This document shows positions 43,664-56,209 of a stretch of 64,000 bases of DNA, piece by piece. The stretch is from NCBI RefSeq assembly GCF_014138605.1, contig NZ_JACJHX010000017.1, positions 1 through 64,000 on the forward strand. The letters run 5' to 3'. The stretch is from Peribacillus huizhouensis (lineage in GTDB: Bacteria; Bacillota; Bacilli; Bacillales; DSM-1321). Every line of letters begins with the position of its first letter. Position 1 is the first letter of the stretch. The notes beneath the pieces were generated by a model that was not told the origin of the DNA, did no database searches, and saw only the letters and a list, made by a program, of their open reading frames with translations. Made by a program: the position numbers and the translations under genes.

Positions 43664-44426
43664 ATGATGAACAATCAGGATGCACCATTCGAATTTGACA
43701 CTATTTTACTTGGTGAAGGGAAGGAAGTTATTACTGAATCTCTTTTTGGGAGAGTGGTACATGGTAGGAAAATGGGACGGCAATTAGGTTTTCCTACAGC
43801 CAATGTAGATGCAGAAGATGTCTTGTTAGCGAATGGGGTATATGGCGTACAGGTAGTTGTAAAAGAAAAGCAATATCGAGGCGTTATGAATGTTGGTGTT
43901 AAACCAACATTTGGATCAACTTTGAAAAAAACATTTGAGGTTCATCTTCTCGACTTCTCCGATGACCTATATGGAGAGTTCATAGAGTGTCAACTTCTTT
44001 TTAAAGTCAGGGAGGAGCAAAAGTTTGCTTCAATTGATTTATTAAAAATACAAATTACGGAGGACATCCATCATGCAATCGAAGAATTTAAACAATTTGA
44101 GGATTTTTATAAAGACGGAGAAAGGAAAACCCTTAGGAAAAAGCAAATATCTGAATCTGCCTGATTTACAATTCTTTAATTGGTGCCATTTACAGTATGG
44201 GTTAAACAAAGGAATTTATAATACAATTGATAACTGGTTTTACGAGTATGGCATAGTCAATATTCTCTCACGCAGAATTTATCTATTGTCCTTTTTAGAG
44301 TTTGCCAAAGAAGTAGAATCGGAGCTGAAGCGAGATAAAGTAATCCGATTTGGAAGTGGCGGGCTTGTCAAAAAACTGCATGAATTCTTGGACGTTTATA
44401 AAATGGATTCTAAGGAACGACTATAA
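43664..44426 (+). pseudogene. ribR: RibR (flavokinase plus riboswitch-binding domain), frameshifted
   Basis: The first frame (43664-44164) encodes a RibF-like flavokinase domain: GRVVHGRKMGRQLGFPTANV, NGVYGVQV, MNVGVKPTFG and LLDFSDDLYGE. The second frame, shifted +1 and open to 44426, continues with NLPDLQFFNW, GIYNTIDNWFYEYGI and RRIYLLSFL, which matches the C-terminal domain of B. subtilis RibR. The join lies near 44125-44155, in A-rich runs (GGAAAAC, GGAAAAAGC), where one extra base would explain the break. In B. subtilis RibR phosphorylates riboflavin and alters FMN-riboswitch control. The N-terminal half alone could still be an active kinase. AAAGGGGATG precedes the ATG. Confidence 0.82.
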
Positions 44427-44578
44427 CAATATAGTTGTCGTAACAAAATATGTATAACTTAGGAAATGTATTTAGCGAAGGGCTAAATACTTACATAAAA
44501 CCAAATAAACAAATATGTTTATTTGTAATTCGAACTAGTAAAGCGAAGAAGTCAAAAAGGGAATGGATAGAGAGGAAA

Positions 44579-44960
44579 GTGACTAAAAAGAGAATTTATC
44601 TAAATGCATTTGATATGAATTGTGTGTCACATATGTCCCCAGGGCTGTGGGCACATCCAGAAGATCAATCAAATCAATATAACAATATAGAGTAATATGT
44701 CAACATTGGATCATTTAACAAACGGCCGAATCGGTTGGAATATAGTGACTCCCTATTTAGAAAGCGGCACTAAAAAAAGCGAGATCGGCGATAAGTTTCA
44801 ACATGGGAAACGCTACAATATCGCGGAGGAATATTTAGAAGTTTACTATAAGCTGTGGGAAGGAAGCTGGGAAAAGGATGCGGTTGTAAAAGATAAAGAG
44901 AATAGGGTTTATACTGATCCGACAAAAGTGCATGATATTAATCATCATGGCAAATATTTT
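44579..44960 (+). pseudogene. NtaA/DszA-type flavin monooxygenase remnant
   Basis: A GTG at 44579 behind AGAGAGGAAA opens a frame encoding RIYLNAFDMNCVSHMSPGLW and HPEDQSNQY, the N-terminus of FMN-dependent NtaA/SnaA/DszA monooxygenases. It stops at 44695. From 44697, in another frame, the family resumes at STLDHLTNGRIGWNIVTPYL and runs to NHHGKYF near 44959. About 70 codons between the two parts and all residues after KYF (some 250) are missing. Such enzymes oxidise organosulfur or chelator compounds. It lies behind ribR, as flavin monooxygenase genes do in the B. subtilis ytm locus. Confidence 0.8.
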
Positions 44961-45050
44961 GATGAAGAAAAGGCTGTCCATGTCGGGCAGCCTCATCGAT
45001 TCTGTCATTGCCCGTGTTACGAGTCATCACATCATCACGACTCCAAAGAC

Positions 45051-45806
45051 TTAGCCATGTTTTTGAACCATTTTTTTCGTAATGGCTAGTAGTGTTCGCA
45101 CATCTTCTACATTTGTCCTACCAGTTTCTTTATTTATGATGGAAGAGTAAACATGTGGAATGATTTTTGGCACATTTGCTTCTAGGGCAATATCTACTAT
45201 CTTTTCGAAATTGTCCAAATCAATTCCACCAGTCGGTTCTAATGCGAAGCCTTCTTCACCACAAGCTTTGACGACTGCACGGTACTCATCTTCACATGCT
45301 AACCCTTTCATCGGATAGTATTTCAGTGCATTTCCGCCCATATCTCGAACTAGAGCAATCGCTGCTTTGATAGGAACGATGGCTAAATCATCGGCTTTAG
45401 CACTGTTAGGACCGGTTGATATATTCACATAACCGACTTGACCAGTTGGCGATACCAGTGCATTGATCCAACTTTCCTTTTCTGCTAAATTAGCCCGTGT
45501 AGCTGCTACCGCAGGAAATACTTGATTAATATGACTACCGGGATAATGTTTAGCAATCTCGGAAACGATTGCTGCCTGGCGATTGTCCCCAGCACCTAAG
45601 CCAATTGAAACGGCCTCATCAATTTCTTTTCCATATGATTTCATGTCTGCTACTGCTGATTCAACGGTAGGGTAGTTTTTTGATAGAATCCCAACTAATA
45701 CGTGACCTTCTGCTGCCTCAAAAACTTCTACGGCGTTATCAATATGATTAGCTAGTACATTTAAAGCTATTCGATTTTGGTAAAAGCGTTTGTTCATATT
45801 AGACAT
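45051..45806 (-). CDS. dgaF: KDGP aldolase DgaF
   Basis: DgaF splits 2-keto-3-deoxygluconate-6-phosphate into pyruvate and glyceraldehyde-3-phosphate. The 251-residue protein matches the DgaF family (IALNVLANHIDNA, GLGAGDNRQA, PTGQVGYVNISTGPNS). ALKYYPMKGL likely carries the Schiff-base lysine, and EPTGGIDLDNF binds phosphate. The ATG at 45806 follows TAGGAGGAG and overlaps dgaE by 8 nt. It converges on the monooxygenase remnant. Confidence 0.9.
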   Translation of the reverse strand: MSNMNKRFYQNRIALNVLANHIDNAVEVFEAAEGHVLVGILSKNYPTVESAVADMKSYGKEIDEAVSIGLGAGDNRQAAIVSEIAKHYPGSHINQVFPAVAATRANLAEKESWINALVSPTGQVGYVNISTGPNSAKADDLAIVPIKAAIALVRDMGGNALKYYPMKGLACEDEYRAVVKACGEEGFALEPTGGIDLDNFEKIVDIALEANVPKIIPHVYSSIINKETGRTNVEDVRTLLAITKKMVQKHG

Positions 45807-46914
45807 TGTCCACTCCTCCTAAAATGGTTCGCAAACGATCTTCAATCACGTATATATCATCACCTTGTAAAGGGCGTGGATCGATATCAAAAAAGCCTTG
45901 GCGAACGCCGTAATCACGAGTATAAATCGCGATTAATTCACCATTCTTAAGCTGATCATTTACTTCTCTTGCTGTTATATACGTAAGTTCTGGATCAATC
46001 ATGATTCGAGCTCTATAGATGGAACGACCAGCCTCATCTTGTACAATGGATACGTGTACACCATCGATAGATTCTAATGTTGTGAGAACTTGTAAACTTT
46101 CCTTTTCTTTTTTACTATTATCGGTTTTATTAAAATACTCATCCATTGCCTGTAATAAGCCAAATGTTGTTTCTTTGCCCACTTTCATACTTCTGCCGAT
46201 GCCATGTAATTGAACTTTAAGCCATTCGATATATTTCTGTTTACCACAAACGATTCCAGAACTTGGTCCTTCAATTGCCTTTGAACCACTATAAATAGCT
46301 AAATCAGATACTTGTACATACTTTTGCAAATCTTCTTCTGCAGCAGCATCGATGATGAATGGAATATGATTCGCTTTGGCAATTTCCCAAGCTTCTTCAA
46401 CGGAAATCATATTTTTTTGTACGGCATGATGCGATTGAACATATAAGATGGCTGCGGTATTTTCGTTAATAGCGTCTGAAATATGCTCTGCCCTGCCTTC
46501 ATTTGCATAACCAACTTCAACTACTTTTCCACCGCCGAGATAGACCATCGTTTCAATCGGTGCCCCGTACTGTACATTATGGCCTTTCAACATAATAATT
46601 TCATTTTTGGGAATGGATATTTGATGCAGTTTTTCGCTTTTTCGTTGGTTTCCTTCTGTTACAATGGCTGCTATGGAAAGAGCAATACCACTGGATGCAG
46701 AGTTAACAACAATCGCTGCATCAGATTGTAGTAAACGAGCGATATGTTGACCAGCTTTGTCGACGAGATCAGCTATTTCAACATAATTTTGCCCGCCTAC
46801 CTTCATTGCGTTCATGACAGAATCTGTTGGGGCAGAAACTCCTAATATACTCATTCTTCCACTTGCATTGATCACTCTTTTTAAACCGTATTTGGCATTT
46901 AATGAATTCTCCAT
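45799..46914 (-). CDS. dgaE: D-glucosaminate-6-phosphate ammonia lyase DgaE
   Basis: DgaE uses pyridoxal phosphate to convert glucosaminate-6-phosphate to KDGP and ammonia, the step before DgaF. The 371-residue fold-type I enzyme starts YGLKRVINASGRMSILG and has NSASSGIALSIAA near residue 73 and a likely PLP lysine in IYSGSKAIEGPSSG near residue 215. AAAGGAG lies before the ATG. In Salmonella these genes sit with a mannose-type PTS; none is present here. Confidence 0.9.
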   Translation of the reverse strand: MENSLNAKYGLKRVINASGRMSILGVSAPTDSVMNAMKVGGQNYVEIADLVDKAGQHIARLLQSDAAIVVNSASSGIALSIAAIVTEGNQRKSEKLHQISIPKNEIIMLKGHNVQYGAPIETMVYLGGGKVVEVGYANEGRAEHISDAINENTAAILYVQSHHAVQKNMISVEEAWEIAKANHIPFIIDAAAEEDLQKYVQVSDLAIYSGSKAIEGPSSGIVCGKQKYIEWLKVQLHGIGRSMKVGKETTFGLLQAMDEYFNKTDNSKKEKESLQVLTTLESIDGVHVSIVQDEAGRSIYRARIMIDPELTYITAREVNDQLKNGELIAIYTRDYGVRQGFFDIDPRPLQGDDIYVIEDRLRTILGGVDNV

Positions 46915-47437
46915 GTACGACGGCTCCTTTTATCACAATGTTTTGTTCACTGTTTTTTTACATCTTCAGAATCTATTAAAACTACGGGATTATTCTAAAA
47001 CTGTGAATCATTTGAGAAGAACTATGGCACCTATTTGATTCCAAAATCGGGTTTATTGAGCCACTTGGCTTGAGGAACAGAACAGCATCAATGAATACTT
47101 TTAGTGAATACCCGAGATATAGAATCTACTATAAACAGGGTGCTTTGATCATGCCTACCTGTTAATAGAAGAGCTTTGGTGCTTTTAAAGATTTATGTAG
47201 TTGGTAATAAATCACTGAAATTTCTTTCTAATTAAAATTGAGAGTAGCATATGAATTAATATTGGTCAATTTAACGTTATGATGTTTAAAATAGTACAAC
47301 AGAAGTCTAATTCTATTTTGTAAATGCTATTTTTTTATTATTATGACCAAAAAAGAGGTTACAGCCACTTTTTTGTGGTTTAATCATAGTAATTCATAAA
47401 GAATATAGAGGGTAAAAAGTGTTAGAAAGGAGAACGA
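46915..47437. other. Divergent control region between dgaE and the LacI-type gene
   Basis: 523 nt without a gene. The ribosome site of dgaE lies at its left end and that of the LacI-type gene (GAAAGGAG) at its right. ACCAAAAAAG and CTTTTTTGTGGT near 47345-47379 make an imperfect hairpin just upstream of the latter. I could not fix promoters. Confidence 0.45.
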
Positions 47438-48442
47438 ATGGTTACAAGGAGAGAGGTTGCACAAAAAGCGGGTGTTTCACCATCAACCGTATCACGCGTC
47501 ATTAATAATAATGGATATGTTGCAATAGAAGCTAGAGAACGAGTGGAAGCTGCCATTGCTGAATTGAATTATATACCTAATCGAGCAGCACAAAATTTAC
47601 GGATGAAGTCTTATAAACAAATTGCTTGTATAACACCATCTATTACGAATTCCTTTTTTACGGAAATGTTTGTTGGGATAGAAGAAATGGCATTAGAAAG
47701 AGGATATTCTTTATCGTTATATAATATTACGAAAGAGAAAAAGAACTATTTGAAACAAGTATTGGAGGGGCCTTATGATGGCATGATTTTACTTGCTTCG
47801 TATGAAATTAGTGCAATAATGGATTTTGATAAAAATGAGCTGCATATGCCACTATCACTATATTTGGACCGTGTACTAGAAACAGACATTCCTCATGTTT
47901 TTATAGATTTGAATAAAGTGATGAAGCAATCTGTCGAGCATTTAATTCAACGCGGTCATAAAGAAATCATTTTTTTAGGGCATTATTTCGATAATGATAT
48001 AGAGAATGCTAGATACGAAGGATATGAGAGTGCAATGAAAGCACATCATTTACCAATTAAGGACTATTATAAGAAATATATCGAAATGTATGATGACAAA
48101 TTGACTACGGGGTATGCGGCGATCAAGTCGCTATTAGAAAATGGTCAATCATTTACAGCCGTTGCAGCATCGAATGATTTGTTAGCAGCAGGTGCGATGA
48201 GGGCCATCATTGAAAGTGGAAAAAAAGTGCCTGATGATATATCCGTTATCGGTGTTGATAATATTGAACTAGCGAATATCGTCACCCCAACATTAACAAC
48301 GATGAATATCCCAAAAAGGGAAATCGGCAGAATACTAGTTGAACAATTATTAGATCAACTTCTCAATGAAAAGAAGGTTAAATCAATCATAGAAGCTGAT
48401 GTTACTTTAATAGAAAGAGAGTCTGTCAAAAACATTAAATAA
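47438..48442 (+). CDS. LacI/GalR family transcription regulator
   Basis: This 334-residue regulator has the N-terminal helix-turn-helix REVAQKAGVSPSTVSRVIN, the hinge YIPNRAAQNLRMK and a periplasmic-binding-protein-like core (ITNSFFTEMFVGI, ASNDLLAAGAMRAI, VIGVDNIELANIVTPTLTT). GAAAGGAG lies before the ATG. lacZ is the next gene and galTKE follow, so a galactoside effector is likely. The lacZ promoter begins at its stop codon, with a palindromic site over the -35, which could be its operator or a cre site for CcpA. Confidence 0.9.
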   Translation: MVTRREVAQKAGVSPSTVSRVINNNGYVAIEARERVEAAIAELNYIPNRAAQNLRMKSYKQIACITPSITNSFFTEMFVGIEEMALERGYSLSLYNITKEKKNYLKQVLEGPYDGMILLASYEISAIMDFDKNELHMPLSLYLDRVLETDIPHVFIDLNKVMKQSVEHLIQRGHKEIIFLGHYFDNDIENARYEGYESAMKAHHLPIKDYYKKYIEMYDDKLTTGYAAIKSLLENGQSFTAVAASNDLLAAGAMRAIIESGKKVPDDISVIGVDNIELANIVTPTLTTMNIPKREIGRILVEQLLDQLLNEKKVKSIIEADVTLIERESVKNIK

Positions 48443-48459
48443 TTGACAACGTTTTCATT
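48442..48459 (+). promoter_or_regulatory. cre-like operator at the lacZ promoter
   Basis: ATTGACAACGTTTTCATT matches the cre consensus WTGNAARCGNWWWCA at all but one position. It overlaps the -35 of the lacZ promoter, so CcpA or the LacI-type protein bound here would block RNA polymerase. Carbon catabolite repression of lacZ is the natural reading. Confidence 0.75.
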
Positions 48460-48471
48460 AGGGTTTATATT
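48443..48471 (+). promoter_or_regulatory. lacZ promoter (sigma A)
   Basis: TTGACA at 48443-48448, a 17-nt spacer and TATATT at 48466-48471 form a strong promoter right after the regulator stop codon. The lacZ start is about 420 nt further on, leaving an unusually long leader that contains a family C repeat. Confidence 0.7.
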
Positions 48472-48657
48472 TTGAATATTACTACTAAAGATTTCTAATT
48501 GAACATATCTAACCTGATATTGTTCAAAAGAATTCTTTTTATGACCGATGTGGTCACGTAACCACAACACTTAAAAAGCTAGTTTGTTCAACTCTGTTTT
48601 ACAGTCAAAAATTAATGATGTAGGAAGTATCGTAACAGTAATTATTTTGTTTTTGTA

Positions 48658-52073
<3,416 letters not shown>

Positions 52074-52126
52074 GATAAAAAAATCCGTTTTATAATGTAG
52101 CTATATATAGTGGAAGGAAAGGAAAC

Positions 52127-52175
52127 GAGCAATCAGTGGGGAGTAAAAATCCCACTGATTGAAATTTCACTTGAT
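52127..52175 (+). repeat. Family A dispersed repeat, short copy after lacZ
   Basis: CAATCAGTGGGGAG and ATCCCACTGATTG pair as a hairpin, and GAAATTTCACTTGAT follows. It lies 54 nt after lacZ and may serve as its terminator. Confidence 0.7.
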
Positions 52176-52326
52176 CTGATTATGTAAATTCTATACATTC
52201 GGTCTATCGTAGGTGAAAGCTGAAACTTTGTCTTGATTCTATTTGTCGAGAAGGAAGTTTGAAAAATTTTAGAAGACCGAAAGAATGTTTTCTTTCATAT
52301 TGGAATGACATCTTATTTAATACATA

Positions 52327-52355
52327 TTGTAAAATTTTGAAATAAAGTATAAAAT
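52327..52355 (+). promoter_or_regulatory. galT promoter
   Basis: TTGTAA (52327-52332), a 17-nt spacer and TAAAAT (52350-52355) precede galT by about 105 nt. The elements are moderate matches to the sigma-A consensus. Confidence 0.55.
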
Positions 52356-52366
52356 AATAAATACAT

Positions 52367-52387
52367 ACTTAATTAATTTAATTAAGT
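52367..52387 (+). promoter_or_regulatory. Perfect palindrome at the galT start site
   Basis: ACTTAATTAA and TTAATTAAGT are perfect 10-nt inverted repeats with one base between. The site begins 11 nt after the -10, where a repressor would cover the start point. Similar half-sites lie before the ROK gene (58933-58961). Confidence 0.55.
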
Positions 52388-52459
52388 TATAAAACTTATG
52401 AAGTGAATTCGATATCCTTTTAATATCCCACCCAAACTACTTAAATCGAGGTGTCATGT

Positions 52460-53959
52460 ATGAAAGATATTTATCAACATATCCAAAATTTACTATACTA
52501 TGGTCGTGAAAATGACTTGTTTAGGCAAGAAGATCTAATTTACGTGAGAAATCGTGTTCTGTCTCTTTTGGGGCTTGATGAATGGGAAGAGTGTCATCAT
52601 ACAGACCCTCTACCTTCTTTAGTAGAAATTTTGACGAATCTATTAGATTGGGCACATGATCAAGGCTTACTTACATCTAATACGGTTACTGAACGGGATA
52701 TTCTTGATACGGAAATTATGAACTGTCTGATGCCTCGGCCTTCTGAGGTAATTCGCCAATTTAAGAATCAATATGAGAATCATCCGGAACTAGCGACGAA
52801 ATTCTTCTATAAAATTTCTACTGCTTCAAACTATATACGTTTGGACCGGATAGCTAAAAATAAAGAGTGGCAAGTAACAACTCCTTACGGTGACATCGAT
52901 ATTACAATTAATTTATCTAAACCGGAAAAAGATCCGAAAGAAATTGCGGAAATGAGGGAAGCGCCTTCATCTTCTTATCCTACTTGTTTATTATGTATCG
53001 AAAATGAAGGGTATAAAGGGACGCTTAGGCATCCTGCACGAGCGACGCATCGAACGATTCCCATTCGCTTACATGATGAGGAATGGAGATTTCAATACTC
53101 GCCATATGTATACTACAAAGAACATAGTATTATTTTTCGAGAAGAGCATACACCGATGAAGATGTCTAGAGCAACGTTTGATCGTCTACTCGACTTTGTT
53201 GATCAATTTCCGCATTATTTCATTGGTTCCAATGCTGATTTGCCTATTGTTGGCGGTTCTATTCTATCGCATGATCATTTTCAAGGTGGCAAATACACAT
53301 TTGCGGTCGAAAAGGCAGAAATGGTTGAAACGATCTCTCTCGATGCATATCCATCGACAAGGGTTGGTATTGTGAATTGGCCAATGTCAGTTATCCGTAT
53401 CCAAGGGGGTAAGGAAGATGTGGCAAATGTTGCTGAGCATATTTATGAAAGTTGGAAAAAGTATGTCGATCTTGAGGCAAATATTGTTGCATACACAGGA
53501 AACACTTTACACAACACTGTGACACCTATAGCACGTCGACGGGGCAATTTATATGAAATGGACATTGTCTTAAGGAATAATCGCACAACAGAGCAGTATC
53601 CAGACGGAATTTTCCATCCGCATCGTGATCTCCATCATATTAAAAAGGAGAATATTGGATTGATTGAAGTGATGGGACTTGCTGTGCTACCGGGGAGGCT
53701 TGCAACGGAATTAGAGCAAATCGCCGACTATCTTGTGAAGCCGATACAAAAGGAAAAGTGGAACAAAGAGTTGCTCAAACACTGGGAGTGGTATGAGGAT
53801 ATGTGTCAAAGATTAGATCGTATCACGAAAGAAAATGTAATGGTTATTCTAAAAGAAGAAGTGGGAATGAAATTTCAACGCGTTCTTGAAGATGCTGGCG
53901 TATTTAAAACCACGGAAGAAGGAAAACGAGCTTTTACTACATTTTTAAATTCACTGTAG
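52460..53959 (+). CDS. galT: UDP-glucose-hexose-1-phosphate uridylyltransferase, class II
   Basis: GalT exchanges UMP between UDP-glucose and galactose-1-phosphate in the Leloir pathway. The 499-residue length and sequence (FYKISTASNYIRLDRIAKN, TCLLCIENEGYKGT, GGSILSHDHFQGG with the catalytic HxH) place it in the Gram-positive GalT-2 group, not the 350-residue E. coli type. The ATG at 52460 follows GAGGTGTC; the GTG nine bases upstream overlaps it. First gene of galT-galK-galE. Confidence 0.96.
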   Translation: MKDIYQHIQNLLYYGRENDLFRQEDLIYVRNRVLSLLGLDEWEECHHTDPLPSLVEILTNLLDWAHDQGLLTSNTVTERDILDTEIMNCLMPRPSEVIRQFKNQYENHPELATKFFYKISTASNYIRLDRIAKNKEWQVTTPYGDIDITINLSKPEKDPKEIAEMREAPSSSYPTCLLCIENEGYKGTLRHPARATHRTIPIRLHDEEWRFQYSPYVYYKEHSIIFREEHTPMKMSRATFDRLLDFVDQFPHYFIGSNADLPIVGGSILSHDHFQGGKYTFAVEKAEMVETISLDAYPSTRVGIVNWPMSVIRIQGGKEDVANVAEHIYESWKKYVDLEANIVAYTGNTLHNTVTPIARRRGNLYEMDIVLRNNRTTEQYPDGIFHPHRDLHHIKKENIGLIEVMGLAVLPGRLATELEQIADYLVKPIQKEKWNKELLKHWEWYEDMCQRLDRITKENVMVILKEEVGMKFQRVLEDAGVFKTTEEGKRAFTTFLNSL

Positions 53960-54016
53960 ATCATAGATTTAAGAACTTCAGTTAGGCAAATGGAAAAAGG
54001 GGAAGGAAGGGCTTAC

Positions 54017-55219
54017 ATGGATATAAATCAATTAAAAAAGTTATACGATCAAGAATACGGAATAGCAGATGAATGGCGCGTGTACTTTGCTCCAGGTAGG
54101 GTGAATTTAATTGGAGAGCATACGGATTATAATGGGGGGTATGTTTTCCCAGCCGCTTTGACTTTCGGAACTTGGGCTATCGTAAGTCCGCGCCAGGATG
54201 GAATATACAATTTTCGCTCTGCTAATTTCGAGTTAAAGGTGAGCTGTCATGTCTCAGAAATAGCGTATATAAAAGAGCATGACTGGGCCAATTATCCAAA
54301 GGGTGTTCTGAAAGAGCTACTTGAAGTCGCGGGTCCAGAAAAAGCGCAATATTATACAGGGGCAAATATATTGTTTTACGGAAATATTCCAAATGGAGCT
54401 GGGCTATCTTCTTCTGCGTCAATCGAACTTGTGACAGCGCTTTCCTTGAGTGAAATTGCAGGAATGGAGATTCCAATGGTTGAGCTAGTTAAGTTAGGCC
54501 AACGTGCCGAAAATCGCTTTGTTGGTGTTAACTGTGGCATTATGGATCAGTTTGCTGTAGGAATGGGCAAAAGTGAGCACGCGATTAAGTTGAAATGCGA
54601 TACGCTTGAATACGAATATGTTCCAGTGAGAATTGATGGCTACAAGCTAGTGATTATTAATACAAATAAGCGAAGAGGTCTAGCTGATTCCAAATATAAT
54701 GAGCGCAGGAGTGAATGTGAGGAAGGATTAAGAATCATCCAACAACAATTACCCGATGTTCAGTCATTAGGAGATATTAGCGTTGCTGATTGGAAAAGGG
54801 TTCAACATATGGTTAAAGACGAAATCATTCGTCGAAGAGTGGAACATGTAGTGACAGAAAATGAACGGGTTATTTCTGCAATGGAAGCATTAGAGAAACA
54901 CGATCTTGTCATGTTTGGAAATTTAATGAAGAAATCCCACGAATCTTTACGTGATTTATATGAAGTGACAGGAATTGAGTTAGATACTCTATTTGAAGAA
55001 GCAGCGAAAGCTGAAGGCTGTATTGGTACAAGGATGACAGGAGCAGGTTTTGGAGGCTGTAATGTTAGTCTTGTGAAGAATGAGGATGTTCCATCATTTA
55101 CAGAGACAGTAGCAAGGAATTATACAGCTAAGACAGGTATCGAGCCGACTTTCTATATATGTGAAATTGGTGATGGTACAAAAGAAATAGTTAAGGAGGA
55201 TAAGGGATGGCGATTTTAG
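54017..55219 (+). CDS. galK: Galactokinase
   Basis: GalK phosphorylates galactose at carbon 1. The 400-residue GHMP kinase has the galactokinase signature GRVNLIGEHTDYNGGYVF near residue 28, the ATP loop PNGAGLSSSASIELV near residue 125 and the third motif GTRMTGAGFGGCNVSLV. The ATG at 54017 follows GGAAGG by a usual gap; an in-frame ATG at 53990 would add nine residues not seen in relatives. Its end overlaps galE by 13 nt. Confidence 0.95.
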   Translation: MDINQLKKLYDQEYGIADEWRVYFAPGRVNLIGEHTDYNGGYVFPAALTFGTWAIVSPRQDGIYNFRSANFELKVSCHVSEIAYIKEHDWANYPKGVLKELLEVAGPEKAQYYTGANILFYGNIPNGAGLSSSASIELVTALSLSEIAGMEIPMVELVKLGQRAENRFVGVNCGIMDQFAVGMGKSEHAIKLKCDTLEYEYVPVRIDGYKLVIINTNKRRGLADSKYNERRSECEEGLRIIQQQLPDVQSLGDISVADWKRVQHMVKDEIIRRRVEHVVTENERVISAMEALEKHDLVMFGNLMKKSHESLRDLYEVTGIELDTLFEEAAKAEGCIGTRMTGAGFGGCNVSLVKNEDVPSFTETVARNYTAKTGIEPTFYICEIGDGTKEIVKEDKGWRF

Positions 55220-56199
55220 TAACAGGTGGAGCGGGTTATATAGGTAGCCACACGGTATTAGAGCTATTAAATCAAGGTGAAGAAGTCATTGTCATAGACA
55301 ACTTAAGAACTGGCCATAGAGGATCTGTAGTGGGGGGGCAATTTTATCAAGGCGATCTTCGTGACCGTACCTTTTTAAACCATGTTTTTGAACAGCATGA
55401 AATTGAAGCAGTTATTCACTTTGCGGCAAATTCGTTAGTCGGAGAGAGTGTTTTACATCCGTTAGATTACTATGAAAATAACTTAATAGCATCTCATACA
55501 CTTGTATCTACTATGCTTCGACATGGCGTTAAGAAAATCGTATTCTCATCAACTGCCGCCACTTATGGAGAGCCGAAACAGATTCCAATCAAGGAAACAG
55601 ATACGACCGATCCAACAAGTCCATATGGTGAAACGAAACTGGCAATGGAAAAAATGTTTAGATGGTGTGATAACGCTTACGGATTAAAGTCTATTTCGCT
55701 ACGCTATTTTAATGCGGCAGGTGCTCATCCAGATGGAAGTATAGGGGAAGATCATCAGCCGGAAAGTCATTTAATCCCAATTGTTTTGCAAGTTGCTTTA
55801 GGAGTACGAGAGTCAATCGGAATTTTTGGAGCTGACTACTCTACTGAAGATGGGACTTGTATTCGGGATTATATCCATGTGATGGATCTCGCTAATGCAC
55901 ACTGGCTTGCCCTTCAGCATGTACGCAAAAATGAGACGAGTGACGTGTTCAATCTTGGAAATGGAATGGGTTTTTCGGTGAAAGAAGTCATCGAGACAGC
56001 ACGGAAGGTAACTGGACATCCAATCCCAGAGTCGGTAAGCCCGAGGCGTCAAGGTGATCCAGCTATTTTGATTGCATCTTCTGAAAAGGCACAGTCTGTT
56101 TTAGGTTGGAAGCCGAGGTTTAACGATTTGGAAACAATTATTGACACCGCTTGGAACTGGCATCAAGCTTATCCAAACGGTTACGAGGAAAAAAGATAG
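55207..56199 (+). CDS. galE: UDP-glucose 4-epimerase
   Basis: GalE interconverts UDP-galactose and UDP-glucose, closing the Leloir cycle. The 330-residue short-chain dehydrogenase-type enzyme has the NAD loop GGAGYIGSHTVLELL, the catalytic Ser-Thr in FSSTAATYGEP and YxxxK in SPYGETKLAMEK. AAGGAGGATAAGGG lies before the ATG, which is inside the end of galK. Confidence 0.97.
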   Translation: MAILVTGGAGYIGSHTVLELLNQGEEVIVIDNLRTGHRGSVVGGQFYQGDLRDRTFLNHVFEQHEIEAVIHFAANSLVGESVLHPLDYYENNLIASHTLVSTMLRHGVKKIVFSSTAATYGEPKQIPIKETDTTDPTSPYGETKLAMEKMFRWCDNAYGLKSISLRYFNAAGAHPDGSIGEDHQPESHLIPIVLQVALGVRESIGIFGADYSTEDGTCIRDYIHVMDLANAHWLALQHVRKNETSDVFNLGNGMGFSVKEVIETARKVTGHPIPESVSPRRQGDPAILIASSEKAQSVLGWKPRFNDLETIIDTAWNWHQAYPNGYEEKR

Positions 56200-56209
56200 G
56201 AGGATCATT

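Noticed and set aside
43664-44426. Two separate functional genes in place of split ribR
   Set aside because: The second frame has no start or ribosome site of its own near the domain and continues the RibR order exactly. A frameshift is the simpler reading.
44450-44578. Extension of the monooxygenase frame upstream of the GTG at 44579
   Set aside because: Family similarity begins at the GTG, which has its own ribosome site; the upstream part is unmatched and starts without one.
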